Shown: in pieces, positions 1-9,657 of the stretch
Layout of the letters: every line of letters starts with the position of its first letter
How positions within the stretch are numbered: the first letter of the stretch is position 1
Assembly (NCBI GenBank): GCA_030374805.1
Contig: JARGSG010000113.1
Span: 124,001-188,000 of the forward strand
Reading direction: 5' to 3'
DNA from: Gracilaria gracilis
Taxonomy: Eukaryota > Rhodophyta > Florideophyceae > Gracilariales > Gracilariaceae
DNA: 64,000 bases
The notes under the pieces: generated by a model
What the model saw: only the letters and a program-made list of their open reading frames with translations
Told to the model about the DNA's origin: nothing
Database searches by the model: none
Translations under genes and position numbers: made by a program

Positions 1-1856
1 AACTGGTTGGGACGAGCTCTTGCAGCCCTTGACATATGCATATAACCTTCAGGTTCATCGAGCGACGCAAACTACGCCGTTCGATCTAATACTGTCAAGA
101 CACCCACCAGGTATTGTTGTTGAAGGGGACCCATTAGGACAAGAAGCCGCCGGAGCGCTCACACCGTCACAGGTCAAACGGAATACCCTTTTGAGGTTGA
201 GACGTGCTCTCAAGTATGCTGAGAGCAAGCTCACAGCATCCCAGAAGCGGTACAAGGAGGACTACGACCGAAAGGTAACCCAAGTGGTAACGGCTACGCC
301 GGGTCAATATGTCTTTATTGACCACCCCCCGAAAGGAGCTAAACCACGACCGGGTGATGAAGCTGATGATGAAGCTATTGATAGAGATATCAATTCTAAG
401 CTTCTTCCGAAATCATCGGGACCTTTCAAGGTAGTTCGGTCGACCGACCACACGGTAACGGTGAACCAAGATGGTGTAGAGAATACAATCTCTATTAACC
501 GAATCACGGTTGCACCTCAGACGGTTCAGTCCAGGAAGGAACGCGGAGAATCCGCGCGTGACCCACAAGCGGTTGCCCTGAGGACTCAGCCCCGGGAAGA
601 CGGGACACCCATCGAGGTTAATGATGACGCACAGGGTGACGACCCAGACTACGTACCACCTGCGGGGATTACGGTTGCTCCTTCAGAGGAAACACCTACC
701 CCTAGTGGTACTGATGCTCATCTAAACCAAAGTGGTGAAACGATACCAGCCCAGGTCTCTAATGAGTTCCCAGTGGAACGCCTTGTAGGTCACCGCCGTA
801 CCCAAGAAGGTCTGAAGTACACAGTACGCTGGTATGGCTGGGGGGCTGACGGTGATACCGCCGAGCCGCCCTCAGCCATACCACACCATTTCAGGGTAAG
901 CTACTGGAACCGCAAAGGAGAGGACATGCCGAATGATGGGTAAACCTTAGAGGTAATGCAGTCCCCCAAGGAAGGGGGAAAAGCACATTGTAATGAGGAG
1001 TACCAAAGTCGGTTCGGACGCTCACCGGGAAGGTACAACCAGAAGGAAGCATTCCATGAGGGTACGTCCAAGGAGCGGTAGCGCTAAAGACGGACGCACC
1101 GTTGTACGCGCGCCGTTGCACACGCGCCATGCACGTGCGCGGCACGCGCGCGAACCCGCACGGTGGAAACATTCAAAAAATTGTATCTTTTTATTTGACG
1201 AGGCATACGCGCGCTTCTCGTGGCGCGCCGTGCGGAGTAACCGATTCGGTTTACACTATTGTGTGTAGGGAGCGAGCAACGGCATGGTCAAAAAATCTAA
1301 GTATTTTGACCGTGCCGCGCTCCCGAATCGGCCATTCCCAGCCTCTGAAACCCCTTGGTTCTCGAGATACAGACCAAAAGGGTTTTCTGCGTTTTCACTA
1401 CCATATGGAGGGGTAATTTTCCGGTCAAATATTTTGATTCGCCTTGCAAGTAACCTCCAGGGTGAAACACCGCACGTGCGCCCATGCATGGTGAGAGGCC
1501 ATGCAGACCAATCCAGGTACATTGCTGGCCACCGCGCGCAAGCACGTGGCACGTCACCTCACCTCACGGGGAGGCCAAACCGCTCGCTGCCCCGCGCGGA
1601 GGCGAGGCGTGGTACCATCATGGTGAATCCATACTACGAGCACGCAAATGTGGCTCCAGATGGAACCAATTTACCTACAAGGAACTACCCTTCACCCACC
1701 GTGGTACGCTGGTCTAAGGAAGGGGGAGGGGAGTTATTTTCGCGTTTCCGCCTCGCAATGCCCCTCGATGGAAATTGGAACCTAACATGGAAACACATAA
1801 CTTTTAACTTTACTGAAAGAGCAATACCAACAGGGATGCAGAAGTGGTTACGACAA

Positions 1857-4250
1857 TCAACCTGATGGGTGAGTGGCAAAGTGAGGCCCCGAGGAGCCTC
1901 CAGCTGAGGATCCCCGACCCGGAGTGGTGTTCTGATGGGCTCCCGGCCAAGGCTGGAAGAGGTGAGCCTGGCCTGGAGCCGGGCTAGGCGCGCTACCATG
2001 ACCCACGGGGGTACTAGTAGGCACGCTGACGCCTGGCATCACGTCGGCACCCATCGGAGGTGGCGCGCTCGCCTGCGCAACCGACGGAGGTGCCGACGAC
2101 CCGATGTGGAGAGGAGCCTGCGTAGCGGCTAGAAGGCCGGGGTTCAGGCTAGCACCAAATAGGGGATCCTCCAAAGGGTTTGTAGGCGTCGGGCCCATGG
2201 CCGTCGCTAGGCCTGCCACCTGGTTGGTAGCCATCTGGTAGAGCTCGACCTGGAACCGGTTCCGGAACTCACCAATTTGGGAAAAGGATCGCATGTACTG
2301 TGCATGACGAGGCAGGATGCTTTCCAGAAGGGTAAGAGCTTCGACCACAGAGGTAGGACCCGCCCGCTGGAAGTTCACCACACAGGCTTGGCGGACCCGA
2401 GCCATTAAACCTGAAATGGCCTGGGAGTCCACCTGAGAGGGGACAGGCGCCGCAGCCGCAGCCATGACACCCCCGAGGATAGCCCGCGGAGGCCCATCAA
2501 CCCGTGTGGTACTAGGGAGAAGAGGAGTGGCACCAGTATGGGCAGGCGTATTGCGTCCCTCTGGAGCGGGAGTAGGCGCTGAAGTGACCACAGGGGTAGC
2601 TGCTGGCGATTCCACCACGGTTGGGAATGGCTCGGGACTCCCTGGAGGTCCCTGATCGGTCGGAGCCCCGGGATAGCGCTGCTCCGCGCGGGATACAACC
2701 TTCCAGGACACCGGATCGAAAACCTCCCACCCCTGCTTGGCTCCCCACGGGAAACTCTCCACTTGGGTAAGCAACGATTCCAGCTGCTCGATAGAGTAGT
2801 CCGTACCTGCCACAATGGTTCCGATTCCAAATAGGCGAATGTCGCGAATGACCCTCGGGGGAATGAAGAACATACGACCAGGAGGTTGCACACCGTCACG
2901 GTAAATCTCGGCTTCTCGAGAACGACAATCCCAGTCAATACCGTCACGGGCAGCCTGCAGAGCCAAGATGGCCACCAATACGGCCCATTCCGCGAGGGCA
3001 ATCGACCAAATGAGGTAATACCGATCGTGGTTACGGGTGATGTAGCTCCCGAAGTAAGCCAATACCGGTGGGGTTGGGACGCTAAGCGACATCGGTACCT
3101 CATAGGCATTCCACCAGTCAGGTCGGGCCACATACCAAGAGGTTCTTCCCTTATTAGGTTGTGAGAAAAACTCCACATTATGGAACCCATGCATGACGCG
3201 GTTGAAGCTGGACCGGGTGCGAATGCGAGCCTCGGTGGCAGCATCCACCCCCCACCTACGACGGTTAGCCCAATGGATGGTATTGTAAGGCCTATCGAAG
3301 CAAACCAAATGTGGTGAAGCCGGAAGGTACTGCTGCGGAAGGGAGTCGTACTGACAGATCTTCACAACCAGACGTCGGTAATAATGGAGCTCCGGTTCAA
3401 TACGAACATACGGCAGATCGCTGGGATAAAGCGGGGGGATGAAATACCTCATTGGTGTGTGTCGCTGGCGGCTGTCATAGCACTCCACCCGACCCTGACG
3501 AGGTTGAGATTCCTTATCCCGACGGTGGAGCGTTTGGGGGACGGAGCGGAGACGCTCGCAATCCCAACGAAACAAACCCAAGTAGGTATCCAAAGTCGGA
3601 CGGCGCAAGACGCCGGGAAGCGATGTGTTCCCCGGCGCCACTGGCCAGTTCCGACGGTACAGCGTCGCTTGCGACACCATTCTCGGATCGACCCCGAAGG
3701 TACCATGTTGGGACACGTTCCAGTCGGCCGTGGTGAACGGCTCCAAACCATAATAGGAAATACCACGAGGAATCTCGGGCTCCGGACCATACGGGTCCCG
3801 GATCCCTTCGTGAATCCCTTGAGGTTGATTTGAGGAAGACGGAACCGGCTGGCTCCGAAAACCAGTTTGGATGCGGGAATGGTACAAAGCAGCACCCCGA
3901 GAACCAGACTTGGCAATGCCGCTTCCGCGGCCGCGCGAGGGACCGGCACCCGACATGGTGTGATGAGTACCGCGAGGGAGTGGTTGAGACGGCGAGCATT
4001 CGACCGCTGGGGTGAAGCGAATCGGCTTTTTATCCACAATGGGTGAGTCACTAGAGCTGATGCTCAAAACCTCCACCCGTTCGGGGCCCCATGCTGGTTC
4101 AACCATTAAGGCATCGGCATTGGTCGCCGATGGCGCGCCGTCCCTTGAGGTTACCGCGTCCGATTGACCAACATGGGGAACCGACAATCGCCGTGTACCG
4201 CTACGGGTGCGAGCCCGCACGCTGGTACCAGGGCTACCCATGTGGTTCAA
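1857..4250 (-). CDS. Antisense ORF inside gypsy copy 1 (unknown product)
   Basis: A 797-codon open frame runs opposite to gag-pol in the space between the chromodomain and the 3' LTR. The product is rich in Pro, Ser and Gly at both ends, with a central less biased part rich in Tyr, Trp and Arg that contains a hydrophobic helix (about residues 405-425). No known domain was recognised. A second antisense frame continues towards the LTR up to 4791. The same antisense coding zone is conserved in copy 2 (22926-25860). Extra antisense ORFs in the same position are known for some plant Ty3/gypsy lineages. Whether this one is translated is unknown. Confidence 0.55.
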   Translation of the reverse strand: MNHMGSPGTSVRARTRSGTRRLSVPHVGQSDAVTSRDGAPSATNADALMVEPAWGPERVEVLSISSSDSPIVDKKPIRFTPAVECSPSQPLPRGTHHTMSGAGPSRGRGSGIAKSGSRGAALYHSRIQTGFRSQPVPSSSNQPQGIHEGIRDPYGPEPEIPRGISYYGLEPFTTADWNVSQHGTFGVDPRMVSQATLYRRNWPVAPGNTSLPGVLRRPTLDTYLGLFRWDCERLRSVPQTLHRRDKESQPRQGRVECYDSRQRHTPMRYFIPPLYPSDLPYVRIEPELHYYRRLVVKICQYDSLPQQYLPASPHLVCFDRPYNTIHWANRRRWGVDAATEARIRTRSSFNRVMHGFHNVEFFSQPNKGRTSWYVARPDWWNAYEVPMSLSVPTPPVLAYFGSYITRNHDRYYLIWSIALAEWAVLVAILALQAARDGIDWDCRSREAEIYRDGVQPPGRMFFIPPRVIRDIRLFGIGTIVAGTDYSIEQLESLLTQVESFPWGAKQGWEVFDPVSWKVVSRAEQRYPGAPTDQGPPGSPEPFPTVVESPAATPVVTSAPTPAPEGRNTPAHTGATPLLPSTTRVDGPPRAILGGVMAAAAAPVPSQVDSQAISGLMARVRQACVVNFQRAGPTSVVEALTLLESILPRHAQYMRSFSQIGEFRNRFQVELYQMATNQVAGLATAMGPTPTNPLEDPLFGASLNPGLLAATQAPLHIGSSAPPSVAQASAPPPMGADVMPGVSVPTSTPVGHGSAPSPAPGQAHLFQPWPGAHQNTTPGRGSSAGGSSGPHFATHPSG

Positions 4251-4850
4251 ATAAGGATCGGGGGGTCACCATAAACGGATTCAACCTTGTCGGTCGGACG
4301 AAAAGCCACGGTGGCGCGAGCCCGCGTAGACAAACCGCAAAGGGGTGCGAAGGTAACCAGAAGGGATAACGGTGGAACAACCTCGATGGAGTCAGCGGCA
4401 ATGCCTCGAAGGGTTGGTACTCGAACCTCGAAGGGACAGAGAAACACGCCGCAACCAAGTGGGCGCCAAAATCCTTCACGGTACAGTGCCCACACGAGCT
4501 CGAAGGCGCAACCCGCCACCCCCACTGGGTATACCGACACGGTAAAAGGGTCCAAGCCGGGCAGCCAAAAAGGCAGAACCTTGGAGGTATGCAATGGGCG
4601 CGCGTCGCGCCTAAACCACAAATGGGGATGAATAGGCCGCTGTCGGTAATAACCAAAGAGGTGGATAGAGCCGCAATCGGTGATGACCAAGGTGGTGAAC
4701 AGAGTGCGTTCGGTGATGCCGAACCGACGCGACGCACGGCGTAAGATGGCACGAAGGCTGCGACAGGGACCAAATTGGTACGACGATGCAACCGACTTGG
4801 TGAAAGGATCTAGGAGCCACGAGGGCGTGGCTCAGGGTAGGAAGGGGGTC

Positions 4851-5358
4851 TGTAGTACAATGAGACCTCAATGGGTTGGTGCCACGTGGGCCTTCTGGTG
4901 CGCCTTGCTGGCTGCACTGTACCCAATTGGTATTCTGTATTTTATAATTTCTAATTTCTAATTTATAGTCTAGGATAGTTTAGCATTGCTGGCCCATGAC
5001 AGTAGGTCATGGGCACAGCCGATGACGTCATGCCCGCATGGGAGATCGGCGTCGGTGCACCTTGTATATATTGTGGTGCACCTCGCCTTCCCCCTCGGGT
5101 ATTGTAAAGTCAGGCACCACTAGGGCAGTAACTATACCATCTTGGTCACTTGCTACTCTATTACTATTCAGGTTTTACCGCGCGTCGACGTCTACTACCG
5201 TACACCTACACGGTCTAGACTAGTTGCCCCGCCGTTTGCCCCTGCGGGTTTCAGGTGCCCTACTACCATATTGGTTGTGTGTTTTTCCCCTTTAGGTTGA
5301 GCCCTCGCGCGCTCCCTCTACCAGGCGGACCCCACACCTTATCGGTATTTGTACGACA
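4851..5358 (+). repeat. 3' LTR of gypsy copy 1
   Basis: The repeat starts TGTAGTACAATG directly after a purine-rich tract and ends TTGTACGACA, giving the usual TG...CA ends. It matches the 5' LTR of copy 2 over its full length except for one single-base indel, which is closer than the two LTRs of copy 2 are to each other. Confidence 0.93.
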
Positions 5359-6200
5359 GCAGAGCCTTCGCTTTTGCTTCTGGCTTTCACCGATAATACA
5401 AGGTTGGAGATGATATTGGTGAATGTCTGCGAAGAAAGGCTGGCGTTCAACAGTAGAATGATGGCAAAGTTTTGGCTGTCACTAGAATCTTGCTCGGACT
5501 TGGTCAGATTCAGATATGACAGTGCTGGACCTGCAAATCTTTCGATGTATGCAGAAATATACTCGCCGGAATCCCTTTTACAGAACGTGACTTCTTTGTA
5601 TAGGCGGACGATCCTGCGTACTCGGCCCACGGTGGAATCCCTTGCCACAAGATTGATTATCTTCTGTATCACTTCCATCTGGTTGATTTTTGTTTCATCA
5701 GATAAAGGAGTCAAGACTAGTTCTCCGGTACGAACGGCCTTCTTAACTTTCTCTTTCTTAGCGAATTCCAGAGAGCGATATAGTCTCATTCCAAGTGTGG
5801 CAGCAGCTCCTTTCGCGCGCGAATCTCCGCCTTTCGCACACGCTTGAAGCGTTTCGGCCCACTCGTACACTGCTTCTCGCCATAGAAGTTTATCAGTGTC
5901 TGGACGCAACTTCGGAGGCACTAGGATATTGCTTGGAGAGAGATCCTCTCCTGGGCCCATAACTTTCGTATGAGCTTCGGCGATAGACTCGAAGTTCATG
6001 GTGCAGTGGTGGAGGGATGGTTCACAAGCAATAGATGTTGGCACAGAAGTCTGCCCCCCGGCGCTCTTCGGAAGGAGCTCCTGGGCTAATGGCGTGCCTT
6101 TATATATAGGATACTGGGCGACCCTTCGGTTAGCCGTTGTCAGGTGAGCTGTGAGTCACTATCAGTTACTACCAGTGACTAACACTCTAACAACAGTATC
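5359..6200 (-). mobile_element. Ty1/copia-type element, gag end and leader (broken)
   Basis: On the minus strand an ATG at 5999 opens a gag-like protein read towards lower coordinates until gypsy copy 1 interrupts it at 5358. The protein has the helical copia gag pattern, with segments such as YISAYIERFAGPALSYLNL. Upstream, about 6090-6115, lies a minus-strand TATA sequence (CCTATATATAAAGG). The stretch from about 6200 downward begins TGTTGTTAGAG on the minus strand, so part of this is probably the 5' LTR, though its limits cannot be fixed without a second LTR. The rest of the element lies beyond gypsy copy 1, outside the window. It is a broken fossil. Confidence 0.7.
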
Positions 6201-6364
6201 ACCCATAGGACGAACTTATGCACAAAGATGTATCTATCGATCCCTAGTAGCTAGACACTAGTGGGTTTCCCAACCATAAGCGGACGGGAACCAGTGCTAC
6301 TGGACCTCATTTGAAGAAAAAGCACAGGGGAATAAATAGCGACGTGGCGTGCCGTTTCGAATAG

Positions 6365-6499
6365 ATTCGGCCACATCAAGTCGGCATGCGCCGATCAAGT
6401 CGGCATGCGCCGCATCCCATCCCGAACTGCGAAGCTAAGTCGCTTTGAGCTGGGCTAGTACTGACATGAGGGATCGGTCTAGAATCCCCAGTGCCGAAT
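6365..6499 (+). rRNA. 5S rRNA gene with internal 19-bp tandem duplication
   Basis: The sequence carries the universal 5S landmarks: GAACTGCGAAGCTAAG (internal control region, box A) at about 6424-6440, GGGCTAGTACTGACATG (box C region), and complementary ends ATTCGGC and GCCGAAT that form helix I. Eight T residues follow at once (6501-6508), the expected Pol III terminator. The length is 135 nt against the usual 116-120. The excess is explained by a perfect direct repeat of 19 bp (6375-6393 and 6394-6412) in the loop A/helix II-III region. Without the duplication the length would be 116. The copy may be a pseudogene because of this insertion, yet its promoter elements, ends and terminator look intact. 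It stands alone here, not in an array. Confidence 0.85.
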
Positions 6500-6500
6500 G

Positions 6501-6508
6501 TTTTTTTT
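6501..6508 (+). terminator. Pol III T-run terminator of the 5S gene
   Basis: Eight consecutive T residues begin two bases after the last base of the 5S terminal helix, the normal Pol III stop signal. Confidence 0.8.
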
Positions 6509-6509
6509 C

Positions 6510-8070
6510 TCTTATTTCGCCCCAGATACGTGACATTCCCTGACATTCTGCATCTCACCACCAACTCATCGGGCCCCTCCATTGTGTTCAGCAATGCATC
6601 ATGCAATCCTCAACAGTTCATCTTCCCCAAGCAATACCGTTGGTACACCCAGCGCTTTCATCTACTCCTTGGCCATTATCATTCAAGTCAAAGCAGCACA
6701 ATAGCGGCGCCACGTTCCCCTACAGCTTTATCAACGTTGCCCATGAATATCTCTCTTGTTGGTGTCGGTGGTAAATTATTTCGGCAGATGGAGCATTTTC
6801 GTCTACGTTAAGCTGATCGCCTGAATAGGCACAGAAACAAGTTTGGAGTATATACGACTACATGAGCTGAAGATTTCTGTGACAATGATGGGTGCACAGT
6901 TTACCCGTTGGGGGAATTTTGTCAAACAGAAAAGATGGCAAGAAGAGCATAAAGCTCATGGAGACCAGCAATCTATCAATCAACTAATCATTTATGACTT
7001 TCTATCATGTACTGGTTCATTTGTGGCCTAGAGCGTTGCGGACCTTGACGATTTTCGCCTCTCGATTACTCATTTGCTTGCGGACCGCCATTCGTTGATC
7101 CTCTAGCTCTTCGACCCTCTGCTCAATGGCGACAGGGTCGAGCCTTTGCCAGGACGCAAGCTCGTTTCGGCGCTCTAGTAGTCTCTGCCACATGGTGCGC
7201 TCCATGACTGCGACCTTTTTCTTTACCCTCTCAAACGGATACCTCCAGCTGTTTTCCAACCCTTGACAATCCCTTTCCACTACAGTTCTAGGGCTTGGAA
7301 ATGACCAAGGAGTGCGGAGTAATCTTTTCCCATCTCTTCAACTTCCCTCTCTCTCCTCTTGATGCGAATCTTTTGCTTACTTCCGTTTTTGCAGGCTATA
7401 CCCACGAAGACCAGCAACCCGACTTTAATCACAAGAGCGATCGTGCTTACGGTTACGATATACGATGGCTATGTAACCAAGGCGGGTGGTGGAGAAAGAG
7501 AGAAAGGCCACGAGATGAGCATGGAGCTTTTGTACTGCGCTCTCTTCGCGACATGGCTATCGTTTCGAATTGGGCTCATTATCCTTCAGGATTTAGGTTG
7601 GCGGTATTCTTCTATTGCGAAGAGAGAGTGTGACAGTCAGTTGTACTCTCTGTGACGTACACATTTCCAGCAGTAGACTAGAGAGCATGTACAGATAGAA
7701 ACCGAGGGCATTTGTCCGGCCATCTTCTTTGGAATCTTGGAAACTTGGCATGAAAGTGTGGGCCGTCCAACAATCAAATGCTTCTTTTTGTTGGGAACAG
7801 TGGTCGAGTTGATGGACGTGAAACTAATTCAGCACGTAAGATGGCTGGATCGTATGGAAGACTTGGTCTGTAGATTTGGTCTACACACTCTGTATCATAA
7901 TACTGGACTCCAGTTTTAGTGCCGATGGCTACACATAAGGCTACTGGGTTTCTGTTGCAGTCGTACGATGCGGTGAGCGAATAGAGTTGACAAATAGGAT
8001 ACACACGCTGTTGTGCTGGCCGTTGAAATGGTTTGGCTCTGCGGCAAAGAGCATGCCTGCTTTGGGTATA
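6510..8070. other. Gene-poor stretch
   Basis: No confident gene is seen. One copy of the palindrome TACCGTTGGTA lies at 6635-6645. A minus-strand open stretch at 7017-7330 is listed separately. Other open frames lack recognisable domains. Confidence 0.5.
7017..7330 (-). pseudogene. Possible coding remnant or exon, coiled-coil
   Basis: A minus-strand open stretch of about 100 codons ends in a stop at 7017. It encodes a charged helical segment (for example RVEELEDQRMAVRKQMSNRE) that could form a coiled coil. There is no ATG near its beginning; the first internal ATG leaves only about 60 residues. It could be a 3' exon of a spliced gene or a scrap of a larger coding sequence. No family was recognised. 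Confidence 0.22.
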
Positions 8071-8207
8071 CTCTGTGAGTATGCGCGCAGTGAGTTCGCT
8101 CTGTGAGCATGCTCGCAGTGAGTACGCTCTGTGAGTATGCTCGCAGTGAGTACGCTCTGTGAGTATGCTCGCAGTGAGTATGCTCTGTGAGTATGCTCGC
8201 AGTGGGC
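8071..8207. repeat. 28-bp minisatellite, about 5 copies
   Basis: The units begin CTCTGTGAGTATGCTCGCAG and repeat every 28 bp (starts near 8071, 8099, 8127, 8155 and 8183) with a few substitutions. Because 28 is not a multiple of three, all three minus-strand frames stay open and give repetitive leucine/serine/tyrosine-rich ORFs, which are judged by-products of the repeat. Confidence 0.9.
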
Positions 8208-9657
8208 GCTTGTGCAGAGTTGAGGCCAGCTGAATGACAGCAGTAGACGCCTTTGGCAGCTGTGTGGCATAGACATGACAAGATCGCTCTCCAGAAACGC
8301 ATTCTTCTGCCATTCACACATGCCGTCACGGCATGTATGAATCCACTCTTCTTCTTCGTTATGGTGTATGAATGCATTACTTGATAGAACAATTCCAACG
8401 AAATTGCGACAGCGAAAGTGTAGGTTTCGGATACCCTTGGGTACGACGAATAAGCCGTTTGCAGTTCTCCTGCAGAACGTTGTAAAAAGGCGTCGCGAAA
8501 ATGACAGTTCAAGGCTTTGCGTCCGGGTGTTCTTTCATACCCTTGAATACCGTGGACGCGTGACGTGAAATGGGTTAATCTGGTGGGGATAAGCAGTATG
8601 TTGTTCTGTTGGTTGTGTTGCTGAAAGAGAGACATCTTAGTTGAGGTGCAACGACCATAAATAAGAAAGGGGAAGAAGAAATAGGGTCTGAATACGGCTA
8701 TCGAGCCTTCCTCCTCTGAGGGCGTAAGCGCTTCTTCTGGAACAGATCATTAGCAAGTCGCCAGAAAGAGTGCCGGGTCACCAAGCTAGGGAGAGCAAGT
8801 TTCCATCAATACAAACGGTCTGGGGTCCAGAGTCTGGGCTATGTTGAGAATAGGGTTTCATACATAGATAGATATTACGAGAAAGCACATCATTTTCGCT
8901 GACGGAGACAGACTGCATCCTGTCTCCGTCGGCGAAAGATGATGAGCTATCGAAAATCCCTCCAGGTCATTCCCTCCGGGGAAACGCTGTGTGTGCGAAC
9001 TGTGTACCTTCCCTTCTGGAGGGACGTTTGAGCAGAATGAAACTCCTCTCGGGAGAAACGTTCTGCGCCAGTTGTAATTTATGTTGTGCTCATCAACGTG
9101 TACTCACAAGAAAGACAGAGTGAAAGAGCGTGAGGGCACGTGCTACTCGCCTTCTCGTGGTGTGCCTGTCTTCGATCTGTCTGAAAGCAGACGAAGCGAA
9201 ATGAGTGAGCAATCGGAACTCCTACGGAGGCCAAGAACAACAGCGGGGACGCAAAAATCGAAAATTGCGTCCACAATACGTCTTCTTGAACTCAACCAGC
9301 CTTCGACTAGAAACGGTGTGTAGAACAACATCGAGAAAAACATCCATTGTTCGGTTTAGAAAATGGAGCCCAAATGGCTGTGAGGAAAGGAACGAGAATG
9401 GGAGGGTGCAGAAGGTTTCATGGTTCAGAGCACGACGTGGCATATTTCCGTGCTCGACGGAGAACATGAACACACGTAGAATTGGTTTAAGCGCCTCTTT
9501 TAAGTTATTTCTAGGGCGTTTGGGAACTGCCATGAACGGGCTTACCTATCTCGCCCCTTATCTCGCCATAGCGACAAACCCTTCTGGGTTTCTGGGCCTT
9601 TGCTTGAGAACACAAGCGACACGTCTCGTCATTTCGCCTGCAACCCAGGATACTACA
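8208..9657. other. Intergenic, downstream of TIR-NB-ARC gene
   Basis: No gene is recognised. It contains the foldback at 8888-8944 and would include the 3' untranslated region of the receptor gene that ends at 9658. Confidence 0.5.
8888..8944. repeat. Inverted repeat (hairpin)
   Basis: Arms 8888-8911 and 8920-8944 are complementary except for one mismatch and a one-base indel, separated by 8 bases. Both arms carry the GACGGAGACAG core. Transcribed RNA would make a stem of about 24 bp. Confidence 0.85.

Larger units (their letters stand above)
1..5358 (+). mobile_element. Ty3/gypsy chromovirus copy 1 (3' part, cut by window edge)
   Basis: The window opens inside the integrase C-terminal region of a gypsy element and runs through its chromodomain, a non-coding stretch, a long antisense ORF, a purine-rich tract and a 508-bp LTR at 4851-5358. 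It is nearly identical to 21067-26427 of the complete copy further right, which fixes its identity and orientation. The chromodomain sits around 770-940 and has the aromatic, tryptophan-rich pattern RWYGW typical of chromovirus integrases. The 5' half lies outside the window. The right LTR abuts a minus-strand copia gag remnant, so this copy appears to have inserted into an older copia element. High identity to copy 2 suggests a young insertion. It is treated here as a fossil. Confidence 0.92.

Noticed and set aside
7774-8635. Three overlapping minus-strand frames of 126-239 codons
   Set aside because: They arise from the 28-bp minisatellite, which holds all frames open.
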